Below, piece by piece: positions 16,603 through 24,710 of a stretch of DNA of 64,000 nt. Both the position numbers and the translations under genes were made by a program. The stretch is from Anaerohalosphaera lusitana (lineage in GTDB: Bacteria; Planctomycetota; Phycisphaerae; Sedimentisphaerales; Anaerohalosphaeraceae), in the NCBI RefSeq assembly GCF_002007645.1, contig NZ_CP019791.1:1364001-1428000 (forward strand), given 5' to 3'. The first letter of the stretch is position 1, and every line of letters starts with the position of its first letter. Under the pieces are notes generated by a model. The model saw nothing but the letters and a program-made list of their open reading frames with translations, was not told the origin of the DNA and searched no databases.

Positions 16603-16818
16603 TTAGAGTTTTTGAAGTCACAGGTGAGGGCCCGGTTCTGGCCGGGCCTTTCACTTCTTTAATTGGTTAAAGTAATTGTTTGGGTGCAAGCAGTTTCATT
16701 TCGCAGTTACAGATTGTGTGCTGTACGATGTGCGAATGCCTTGAATTGTGTGCGAAATAGGATTAAATATGTTCACCTGCAAACTATTTGTCAAAACGTT
16801 TGTACTTGTTCTGGTTTT
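16594..16818 (+). repeat. Duplicated leader region, copy 1 (terminator, promoter region, start of signal peptide)
   Basis: Nearly identical to 20600-20824 with a constant offset of 4006. It spans the end of the upstream gene, the terminator, the whole intergenic region and the first codons of the next gene (F-V-K-T-F-V-L-V-L). It includes two TGTGCGAA direct repeats 20 bases apart at 16729 and 16749. The two genes after these copies encode unrelated catalytic domains. Confidence 0.85.
16629..16651 (+). terminator. Terminator hairpin
   Basis: GGCCCGG (16629-16635) and CCGGGCC (16642-16648) form a GC-rich stem followed by TTTCAC. An identical copy lies 4006 bases downstream at 20635-20657. Confidence 0.65.
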
Positions 16819-19800
16819 TGTTAGCTTTGGTGCCTATGCATCAGCTGCGCAGACGACGCTGCAGGGTACGGACGGACAATTTATAGTGACCTTTGATTCT
16901 TCGGATAACTCTTGCCGCTTGCTTTCCATAAAAAATGCGGCCAGCCAGCGCGAATACATTGTCCCCCAAAACAGACTCTGGAGTCTGACCCTGAAACACA
17001 CCTCGGGCGAGACGGTTACGATCGACAGCGCTGAATGCGATGCACGGATTGGTATATCCGAATCGCGCACAAAAGGGGAGATCCTTTGGGAATTGGGGCA
17101 GACCCTCGAGCGGGAAATGTCGGAACAACTGCTAGAAGACGGCGATGCGGTTGGAAGGGAAGACATGGAGGTCATTTGCCGCGCAGAGGTGGACCAAGAG
17201 GGTTGCTACCTCGATCTCGAAGTTGACAATACTTCGCAAAATTGGTCGCTACATGATGTCGTTTTCCCCTATGTCAATCTCGGACAGCTCGGCGAAAGCC
17301 TTGATGATGATTACATACTTACACCCGAAACCAGTGGGCGAGTCACCCCGAAACCGCTGCTTTCAGGTTTGCAACTCCGACATTGGGGGAAAACGGTGGA
17401 TTATCTGCCTTACCCCTCGGCAGGCGCTCCTTTTCAGGCTTTTGCCTACTGGGACAAGACTGGTGGCATCTATCTCTCTCCCGAAGATCCTCACGGAAGC
17501 ACGAAGTTTCTTGGCGCATCTAGTGCTGCGGGCGGCGATTCGGTCGAAATAAAAGTCAAATGGGCGGTTCCGGATGCGACAATCCCAGGCAACGACTTCA
17601 AGCAACCCGGGGGGTTCCGCATGCAGTTTTTCGAGGGGGACTGGTTCGACGCGGCCCAAATCTACAAAGAATGGGTATTTTCCGACACCGTCTGGAATCC
17701 GGATTTAGAAGCGCGCAGCAGCTGGCTAGACAACAATCACCTCTGGCTCAATGCCCGCGGTACACCGGACGAGATCGTGGACCCGATAAAGGAGTTTGCG
17801 GATTTTATGGATATGCCCCTGGCCGTGCATTGGTATATGTGGCATCAGATACTCTGGGATCAGAAGTACCCCGATTATTTCCCCGCCGAGCCCGGTTTCG
17901 CCGCGGCAATTGACGAATTGCAGGCTAGAAATATTAAGATTGTACCGTATATCAACGGCAGGGTTTGGGACACCGGTTTGAATGATTTCGAGAGTGAAGC
18001 CCTGCCGGCCGCAGCAAAGACGGTTGATCAGAACTTCGTGTCGGCTACTTTCGGAACCCCTTCCCTCTTCGCTGTAATGTGCCCGACAACTCCCACTTGG
18101 CAGAACAAGATGAATGAGATTATTCTGAGGCTGGCCGGACCGGAGTTCGGTGTCGACGGGGTCTATCTAGATATGCTGGCAGCGGCACCGCCCGCACAGT
18201 GTTTCGACCCCTCCCACAGCCATCCGCTGGGCGGCGGTTCCTGGTGGATAGAAGAGGGCTATCGCCCGATGTTGCAGATGATTAGAGAAGAATTAAGTTC
18301 GCGCAATCTGGAAAATACCATCCTCGCGACCGAATCCCTCTCGGAACCGTATGTGGGCCTTATGGGTGGATATCTCACGTGGGACCTCACCTATCAGAAT
18401 ATGGTTCCGTTTTTCCATGCCGTCTACGGAGGCAGCGCCCATATGTTCGGAAGAAGATATGGCGGCACTGATCAGACCGCCCACCGCATTAAGATAGCCC
18501 AGGCGCTGGTATTCGGCGAACAGCTGGGGTGGTGCTTTCCGAATTTCATTGAGCAGGATGCGGCGACTTATATGAAGAAAGCCGCCCATATACGCCAAGA
18601 GTTATCATTCTTTGTAGGCAGAGGTCAGATGCTGAGGCCGCCCGAAATTACCGGCGACATCCCACTACTGACCGCCGACTGGAGCTGGCTCAACCAGGAC
18701 TGGCCGATTACGGCCAGCGCCATTCAAAGAGGTGCCTGGAGCAATGAACAAGGCGATGCCGCCTTCATATTCGCGAACGCGTCCGATAGAGAGATAGATT
18801 TCCTGTGGCACTGCGATCTGGCAGAGTATGGTTTGGACAAAGGCGGGGTTTCCGTGTCAAAATTGGGCTCGGACAGAATAGTCGAGTTCTCCGGCGATAA
18901 ATTCAGTGAAAACATCCGTATCTCCCCGCGGGAAATACGGGTGTATATCTCCAGGAAAGCAGATGCAATTCATGCTTACTGGCCTTTAGATGAAACAACT
19001 GGCACGACCGCACAGGATGTTGCTTACAATGCCAACGGAACACTTAACGGGGGACTGGATTTCGCAAATGACAGCGTAACCGGCAAATATGATTCAGCCC
19101 TCAACTTCGATGGTGTTGATGATTACATCGCATTAGGTACTGATCCCGCACTGTCTGGTACTTTTGGATTTTCTATTTCTGCCTGGATAAAGACCACCGC
19201 ATCTGGTGTTATTATTCAGCAGAGAGATGGCAGTGTAGGCGGGTATAATGGTCAATATATAGTCAGAGTTAACTCTGACGGGACTGCTGGTTTTGTGGTT
19301 TATAACGATGGCTATCAATTAAACTTTGCCAGTACACAAAAGGTTAATGACGGCAATTGGCATCACATTGTGGCCGTTCGCCAAGGCAACGATGGTTATA
19401 TTTATGTTGATGCGGGTGCACCGGCAACAGACAGCGGACCAGTAAAATCTCTGAATGCAAATCTCGCAGTCTCGATAGGTGTGGATATAAGGGATTCTGT
19501 CGGCTATTTCGATGGTGTTATCGATGATGTTAAAATTTACAATTATCCTATTACAGCGCAACGAATTACTGACATTTACACTGGGGATATACGGTCGGAC
19601 CTTTTGAGTCCCAAAGACGGCAGCGCAGGTGTTACGAAAAGAATTTTGGAATGGCTGCATGTGCCCAATGCTGATAGTTATGATGTATATCTGGGAACGA
19701 GCTATACCGCTGTTGCTAACGCTACGCCTGGTTCAGCGGAATACCAGGGCAATACCAATTCAACTATTTACGATGCATCGTTTATACTGGATGGATCTAC

Positions 19801-20608
19801 GGAATATTTCTGGAGAATCGATCCGGTAAACGCAGGCGGAGCACTATCTGGCAATGTCTGGGACTTTACCACCGACTCAACAGTCGAGCCATATAGAGAG
19901 GTCTGTCACTGGACTTTTGACGGCACTCTCGCTGATGCGACTGGTAACGGCTATGACGGTACAGCCTCCAAGAGTCCAGTTTATGTCGCTGGTGTCAGCG
20001 GCCAAGCGCTCAATGCTGATGAAATTACAGTGGAACACGTTCTTGCTCAGCAAGAGACCTGGCAGGAGTTCACGGTTACAGTGTGGGCTAAGTCCGACAC
20101 ACATACTCAGATGCCTTATGCTGCGGTATTTAATAACAACAGTGACGGAAACGATTTCCAGATTGATTGCGGCGAAGATACTTATCGTTATTATGCTTAC
20201 GGGCTTGTTGACATGGCTGCGATTAGCATGAATGACTGGACGATGCTCACAGCGGCATGTGATGCCGATAGCGTTAAACTGTATACCAATGGTGAACTGG
20301 TTGCCCAGAGCAGTAATCGCGGGGTTGACTTCGGCAGGTTTGCAGTTGGCGTTAATCGTGGCGGAACTAACTTCTTTGATGGTGCTATAGACGATCTTCG
20401 GATATTCAACTATGCAAGAAGCGCAGAGGAAATTGCCACAGATTACTACGCCATAACTGGTGAAGCCATCTGTCTTGAAAGACCAAGTATGGACATTGCC
20501 GGTCCTAATGGTAAACCTGATTGCAAAGTTGACTTGCACGATTTTGCGTCCTTTGCAGCAGAATGGATGGATTGCGGCCTGAGTCCGCAAGAAGTATATG
20601 CTCTGTAA
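16769..20608 (+). CDS. Secreted DUF6259-type glycoside hydrolase-like enzyme with LamG-Fn3-LamG-dockerin tail
   Basis: About 1279 aa from ATG 16769 (AGGA before it). Signal peptide CKLFVKTFVLVLVFVSFGAYASA. Residues about 30-720 form a beta-sandwich plus TIM-barrel-like region of the DUF6259 kind: MPLAVHWYMWHQILWDQKYPDYFP, ARNIKIVPYINGRVWD, FGVDGVYLDMLAAAPPAQCFDPSHSH and ILATESLSEPYVG. D in YLDM and E in ATESL are candidate catalytic acids, by analogy with retaining hydrolases. The tail (about 733-1279) holds LamG, Fn3-like, a second LamG and a dockerin-like motif (DCKVDLHDFASFAAEWMDCG). That tail is almost identical to the next gene's. Substrate unknown; a secreted glycan-cleaving role is inferred from the neighbours. 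Confidence 0.7.
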   Translation: MFTCKLFVKTFVLVLVFVSFGAYASAAQTTLQGTDGQFIVTFDSSDNSCRLLSIKNAASQREYIVPQNRLWSLTLKHTSGETVTIDSAECDARIGISESRTKGEILWELGQTLEREMSEQLLEDGDAVGREDMEVICRAEVDQEGCYLDLEVDNTSQNWSLHDVVFPYVNLGQLGESLDDDYILTPETSGRVTPKPLLSGLQLRHWGKTVDYLPYPSAGAPFQAFAYWDKTGGIYLSPEDPHGSTKFLGASSAAGGDSVEIKVKWAVPDATIPGNDFKQPGGFRMQFFEGDWFDAAQIYKEWVFSDTVWNPDLEARSSWLDNNHLWLNARGTPDEIVDPIKEFADFMDMPLAVHWYMWHQILWDQKYPDYFPAEPGFAAAIDELQARNIKIVPYINGRVWDTGLNDFESEALPAAAKTVDQNFVSATFGTPSLFAVMCPTTPTWQNKMNEIILRLAGPEFGVDGVYLDMLAAAPPAQCFDPSHSHPLGGGSWWIEEGYRPMLQMIREELSSRNLENTILATESLSEPYVGLMGGYLTWDLTYQNMVPFFHAVYGGSAHMFGRRYGGTDQTAHRIKIAQALVFGEQLGWCFPNFIEQDAATYMKKAAHIRQELSFFVGRGQMLRPPEITGDIPLLTADWSWLNQDWPITASAIQRGAWSNEQGDAAFIFANASDREIDFLWHCDLAEYGLDKGGVSVSKLGSDRIVEFSGDKFSENIRISPREIRVYISRKADAIHAYWPLDETTGTTAQDVAYNANGTLNGGLDFANDSVTGKYDSALNFDGVDDYIALGTDPALSGTFGFSISAWIKTTASGVIIQQRDGSVGGYNGQYIVRVNSDGTAGFVVYNDGYQLNFASTQKVNDGNWHHIVAVRQGNDGYIYVDAGAPATDSGPVKSLNANLAVSIGVDIRDSVGYFDGVIDDVKIYNYPITAQRITDIYTGDIRSDLLSPKDGSAGVTKRILEWLHVPNADSYDVYLGTSYTAVANATPGSAEYQGNTNSTIYDASFILDGSTEYFWRIDPVNAGGALSGNVWDFTTDSTVEPYREVCHWTFDGTLADATGNGYDGTASKSPVYVAGVSGQALNADEITVEHVLAQQETWQEFTVTVWAKSDTHTQMPYAAVFNNNSDGNDFQIDCGEDTYRYYAYGLVDMAAISMNDWTMLTAACDADSVKLYTNGELVAQSSNRGVDFGRFAVGVNRGGTNFFDGAIDDLRIFNYARSAEEIATDYYAITGEAICLERPSMDIAGPNGKPDCKVDLHDFASFAAEWMDCGLSPQEVYAL
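18967..20596 (+). repeat. 1.63-kb C-terminal cassette, copy 1 (LamG-Fn3-LamG-dockerin)
   Basis: Aligns with 22103-23732 at a constant offset of 3136 with no gaps. The few differences I saw are scattered single bases, clustered slightly at the left edge (gaaacaactgg versus gaaatgactgg). Homology begins sharply at AATTCATGC and ends just before the stop. The similarity is at DNA level, including silent positions, indicating recent duplication or gene conversion. Confidence 0.92.
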
Positions 20609-20824
20609 TTAGAATTTTTGAAGTCACAGGTGAGGGCCCGGTTCTGGCCGGGCCTTTCACTTCTTTAATTGGTTAAAGTAATTGTTTGGGTGCAAGCAGT
20701 TTCATTTCGCAGTTACAGATTGTGTGCTGTACGATGTGCGAATGCCTTGAATTGTGTGCGAAATAGGAGTAAATATGTTTAACTGCAAAGTATTTGTCAA
20801 AACGTTTGTACTTGTTCTGTTTAT
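20600..20824 (+). repeat. Duplicated leader region, copy 2
   Basis: Copy of 16594-16818 (offset 4006). It contains the same terminator hairpin at 20635-20657 and TGTGCGAA repeats at 20735 and 20755, and ends a few codons into the signal peptide of the metalloprotease gene, where the two sequences diverge. Confidence 0.85.
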
Positions 20825-23744
20825 GGCTTTCGGGGGTTACGCAACAGGTGCGGCTCCTGAAACACTGACCCAGCAAGTTAATCACAACGGCGGGACATTG
20901 ACACTGAGAATGACAAAGGAAACAGTGAGGGGGCCGCAATTTAATGTGAAAGTCCAAAATGCCTCTGGTGCATACGGCGATTACACCGCCGGCGAAGTTC
21001 GAACTTATATGGGAACCGTTGATGAAGATCCTTCAGCTCTGGTAGCTGGTGTATTGAGCGACAACGGTCAGCTGAAAACGAAGATATATTTTGATCGCGG
21101 CCATACATTGTTTACAGAGGGTGCTGCGGTAACAGGTCATCGAGGAAGCGGGATACCAGCTTACTCTTTGCCCACTATGGCGACATTGGGTGCCGGCCGT
21201 GTAGGTGGTGATATGTACCGTTTCAATATCGGCATTGACGTGGCTTACTGGTTTTATAACAGACACAACGATGTGGGGAAATGTTTGGAGATGGTGGAAT
21301 TCGCTGCTTGCCAACTGAAGGCAATGTATACGCAAAATGCCCTCCTTATGCCGGCTCTCAGCCTGGTGGTAATTCGAACTTCTGCAGAGGCATGCCCTTA
21401 CGAGGGAGTATTTGGTAATACCCAGCTGGGAGTGATGAAAAATCAATGGAATAATGATCATTACGCCAACCTAGAAGGATACGAAGCCGCAGCTCTTGGT
21501 GTAGGGCAACTCGGTGGTGGCGTAGCTTGGGTTGGGCAGCTCTATCCATCTGATGCCCGATATTGTTTTAACGGTATTTCGGGCGACGGCAACTTCGATA
21601 TTTTGGCGAGGCATGAATTAGGACACCTCTGGGGGGGGCTTGATAATCAGGCCGGCCGGCCTGAAGGTTCAACTATTATGTGCGGCAATTATTATGGCCG
21701 ATTCTCAGGACCCGTACTAGAGAGAATTATTAATAATCGCAATAAGTACCAGAATGCTCATGTTAATATCGGGAAATATACAAATATTCAAATTCCTCCG
21801 TATGCTGCGCTCGACGTTATGGCTGAAGGAATCAGAGAGGGTAATAGCTGGCGTTTTGATGTGATGGCAAACGACCATGATGCTAATGCTGAGGCCATGT
21901 CTATATATAACTACGACAGCAGTTCAAACCTTGGCGGTACTGTAACTTTGTCCCAGGGTACAGGACCTGACGGGCGAGATGAACTGCTTTATTTTGCGCC
22001 CATTGGTAAAACCGGCACAGACAGTTTTCATTACACTATAGAGGATTCGTCGGGCAGTCGTGCTACTGGTGTTGTGGTAGCGAAAATAGTGGCTGGCGAA
22101 AAAATTCATGCTTACTGGCCTTTAGATGAAATGACTGGCACGACTGCTCAGGATATTGCTTACAATGCCAACGGAACACTTAACGGGGGACTGGATTTCG
22201 CAAATGACAGCGTAACCGGCAAATATGATTCAGCCCTCAACTTCGATGGTGTTGATGATTACATCGCATTAGGTACTGATCCCGCACTGTCTGGTACTTT
22301 TGGATTTTCTATTTCTGCCTGGGTAAAGACCACCGCATCTGGTGTTATTATTCAGCAGAGAGATGGCAGTGTAGGCGGGTATAATGGTCAATATATAGTC
22401 AGAGTCAACTCTGACGGGACTGCTGGTTTTGTGGTTTATAACGATGGCTATCAATTAAACTTTGCCAGTACACAAAAGGTTAATGACGGCAATTGGCATC
22501 ACATTGTGGCCGTTCGCCAAGGCAACGATGGTTATATTTATGTTGATGCGGGTGCACCGGCAACAGACAGCGGACCAGTAAAATCTCTGAATGCAAATCT
22601 CGCAGTCTCGATAGGTGTGGATATAAGGGATTCTGTCGGCTATTTCGATGGTGTTATCGATGATGTTAAAATTTACAATTATCCTATTACAGCGCAACGA
22701 ATTACTGACATTTACACTGGGGATATACGGTCGGACCTTTTGAGTCCCAAAGACGGCAGCGCAGGTGTTACGAAAAGAATTTTGGAATGGCTGCATGTGC
22801 CCAATGCTGATAGTTATGATGTATATCTGGGAACGAGCTATACCGCTGTTGCTAACGCTACGCCTGGTTCAGCGGAATACCAGGGCAATACCAATTCAAC
22901 TATTTACGATGCATCGTTTATACTGGATGGATCTACGGAATATTTCTGGAGAATCGATCCGGTAAACGCAGGCGGAGCACTACCTGGCAATGTCTGGGAC
23001 TTTACCACCGACTCAACAGTCGAGCCATATAGAGAGGTCTGTCACTGGACTTTTGACGGCACTCTCGCTGATGCGACTGGTAACGGCTATGACGGTACAG
23101 CCTCCAAGAGTCCAGTTTATGTCGCTGGTGTCAGCGGCCAAGCGCTCAATGCTGATGAAATTACAGTGGAACACGTTCTTGCTCAGCAAGAGACCTGGCA
23201 GGAGTTCACGGTTACAGTGTGGGCTAAGTCCGACACACATACTCAGATGCCTTATGCTGCGGTATTTAATAACAACAGTGACGGAAACGATTTCCAGATT
23301 GATTGCGGCGAAGATACTTATCGTTATTATGCTTACGGGCTTGTTGACATGGCTGCGATTAGCATGAATGACTGGACGATGCTCACAGCGGCATGTGATG
23401 CCGATAGCGTTAAACTGTATACCAATGGTGAACTGGTTGCCCAGAGCAGTAATCGCGGGGTTGACTTCGGCAGGTTTGCAGTTGGCGTTAATCGTGGCGG
23501 AACTAACTTCTTTGATGGTGCTATAGACGATCTTCGGATATTCAACTATGCAAGAAGCGCAGAGGAAATTGCCACAGATTACTACGCCATAACTGGTGAA
23601 GCCATCTGTCTTGAAAGACCAAGTATGGACATTGCCGGTCCTAATGGTAAACCTGACTGCAAAGTTGACTTGCACGATTTTGCGTCCTTTGCAGCAGAAT
23701 GGATGGATTGCGGCCTGAGTCCGCAAGAAGTATGTCCACAATAA
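20775..23744 (+). CDS. Secreted metzincin-like zinc metalloprotease with LamG-Fn3-LamG-dockerin tail
   Basis: About 989 aa from ATG 20775. Signal peptide, a pro-region-like part (about 25-130), then a catalytic domain with HELGHLWGGLD (about residues 283-293). This gives the metzincin pattern HExxHxxxxxD, with a likely Met-turn in STIMCGN about 20 residues later. A cadherin-like domain follows (DVMANDHDANAEAMSIYNYD, GTDSFHYTIEDSSG; about 350-440), then the LamG, Fn3-like, LamG and dockerin-like cassette shared with the previous gene. The third zinc ligand is Asp rather than His/Asp-Gly order of classical families, so the family is not certain. It may trim glycoproteins or mature secreted partners. 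Its place among glycan enzymes, with a shared tail, suggests a common surface location. Confidence 0.75.
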   Translation: MFNCKVFVKTFVLVLFMAFGGYATGAAPETLTQQVNHNGGTLTLRMTKETVRGPQFNVKVQNASGAYGDYTAGEVRTYMGTVDEDPSALVAGVLSDNGQLKTKIYFDRGHTLFTEGAAVTGHRGSGIPAYSLPTMATLGAGRVGGDMYRFNIGIDVAYWFYNRHNDVGKCLEMVEFAACQLKAMYTQNALLMPALSLVVIRTSAEACPYEGVFGNTQLGVMKNQWNNDHYANLEGYEAAALGVGQLGGGVAWVGQLYPSDARYCFNGISGDGNFDILARHELGHLWGGLDNQAGRPEGSTIMCGNYYGRFSGPVLERIINNRNKYQNAHVNIGKYTNIQIPPYAALDVMAEGIREGNSWRFDVMANDHDANAEAMSIYNYDSSSNLGGTVTLSQGTGPDGRDELLYFAPIGKTGTDSFHYTIEDSSGSRATGVVVAKIVAGEKIHAYWPLDEMTGTTAQDIAYNANGTLNGGLDFANDSVTGKYDSALNFDGVDDYIALGTDPALSGTFGFSISAWVKTTASGVIIQQRDGSVGGYNGQYIVRVNSDGTAGFVVYNDGYQLNFASTQKVNDGNWHHIVAVRQGNDGYIYVDAGAPATDSGPVKSLNANLAVSIGVDIRDSVGYFDGVIDDVKIYNYPITAQRITDIYTGDIRSDLLSPKDGSAGVTKRILEWLHVPNADSYDVYLGTSYTAVANATPGSAEYQGNTNSTIYDASFILDGSTEYFWRIDPVNAGGALPGNVWDFTTDSTVEPYREVCHWTFDGTLADATGNGYDGTASKSPVYVAGVSGQALNADEITVEHVLAQQETWQEFTVTVWAKSDTHTQMPYAAVFNNNSDGNDFQIDCGEDTYRYYAYGLVDMAAISMNDWTMLTAACDADSVKLYTNGELVAQSSNRGVDFGRFAVGVNRGGTNFFDGAIDDLRIFNYARSAEEIATDYYAITGEAICLERPSMDIAGPNGKPDCKVDLHDFASFAAEWMDCGLSPQEVCPQ
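22103..23732 (+). repeat. 1.63-kb C-terminal cassette, copy 2
   Basis: Second copy of the cassette at 18967-20596, differing at only a handful of positions. Differences include one that changes Ser to Pro at the Fn3-like segment (ctatct/ctacct) and the divergent last codons (TATGCTCTG versus TGTCCACAA). Confidence 0.92.
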
Positions 23745-23759
23745 TTGACAATCTTCACC

Positions 23760-23796
23760 GCTGAGATGAGGGTCGGAATCTTGGCCCTTATCTCAG
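23760..23796 (+). terminator. Imperfect terminator stem-loop
   Basis: GCTGAGATGAGGGTC pairs with GGCCCTTATCTCAGC around an 8-base loop, directly after the metalloprotease stop codon. The following sequence is only moderately T-rich, so strength is uncertain. Confidence 0.5.
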
Positions 23797-23895
23797 CTGA
23801 TATTTGTTGGTTGCTGACGAATTTAGACGTGTCTTCAAGCAACAGAGGCGGGGACTGGCGAAAGCCGGTCTATAAAAAAAACAAAGGGGATTGAA

Positions 23896-24651
23896 ATGAG
23901 AAAAAAAGGATTTACGTTAATCGAACTGCTTGTAGTGATAGCAATTATAGCACTGCTCATGGCTATCATGCTGCCTGCTTTGGGTATGGTTAAGGAAAAA
24001 GCCCGGACCGTACTTTGCGCCAGCAATCAAAAGCAGACAGGTCTAATTTTGTTCACGTATGCCACGGATAATGAGCAAGAAATACCCGAGCCTGTTATGT
24101 GGGAAAGAGTTTCACAGGGGAGCGGGTGGACAACTTGGGGAGATCGAATGTTCTACGAATTTAACTACATGGATATGACAGAGCAATTGTATTGTCCTTC
24201 TACAAAGGTCCCTCCAGAATGTACAAAGAAGTGGGATCCAGATCTTACTCCAGAAGATTTTTGGAATGCAGGTCACTTCGAATGGAGTGGCTTGAGGACT
24301 TTTGGATTACGTGTTCCGGTTTTTGACCAAGCTACAGACACTCCCATCCGCTTAAATCAGATAAAGCGGCCTTCAAATCATTATCTTCTTACTGACTGTA
24401 GCCATGAAATAGAGGGGGGGCAGATGATAGCAAGCGAAAAATATCAGTATTACCTTTTCGATTATTATCATTCATTCTTTATGCTGCACTCTGCCGGAGC
24501 AAATGTGCTTATGGCTGATGGCTCTGTATCGCGTAAGCGGGAAACAGAGATTGCCAGTGACATAAAACGCGGGGTCATAGGCCCATTCCTAAATGACCCT
24601 TTTATTTATCCCAGTGGCGAAACCAAACGCCTTGAAGATGTTTTGAACTAG
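23896..24651 (+). CDS. Prepilin-type protein with H-x-DG C-terminal signature (DUF1559-like)
   Basis: 251 aa. The N-terminus RKKGFTLIELLVVIAIIALLMAIMLPAL is a canonical type IV prepilin / type II pseudopilin cleavage and helix signal (G|FTLIE). The C-terminal part has HSAGANVLMADGSVSRKRE, the H-x9-DG motif typical of the large planctomycetal pseudopilin family. After cleavage by the prepilin peptidase it would assemble in or near the cytoplasmic membrane. No pilus assembly genes are next to it; instead it sits within a glycan gene block, like two similar genes at 43115 and 53598. Preceded by a GGGGATTGAA leader. A role in surface fibres for polysaccharide capture is a hypothesis. Confidence 0.85.
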   Translation: MRKKGFTLIELLVVIAIIALLMAIMLPALGMVKEKARTVLCASNQKQTGLILFTYATDNEQEIPEPVMWERVSQGSGWTTWGDRMFYEFNYMDMTEQLYCPSTKVPPECTKKWDPDLTPEDFWNAGHFEWSGLRTFGLRVPVFDQATDTPIRLNQIKRPSNHYLLTDCSHEIEGGQMIASEKYQYYLFDYYHSFFMLHSAGANVLMADGSVSRKRETEIASDIKRGVIGPFLNDPFIYPSGETKRLEDVLN

Positions 24652-24710
24652 ATTGCAGGGGAACTGTCAACCCCCTCATTATGTTAAATATAGAAGCAAG
24701 GATGCGTATC

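Noticed and set aside
16629-20657. Repeats as a CRISPR array
   Set aside because: Only two copies of each long repeat, kilobases apart, with genes between; no spacer pattern anywhere in the window.
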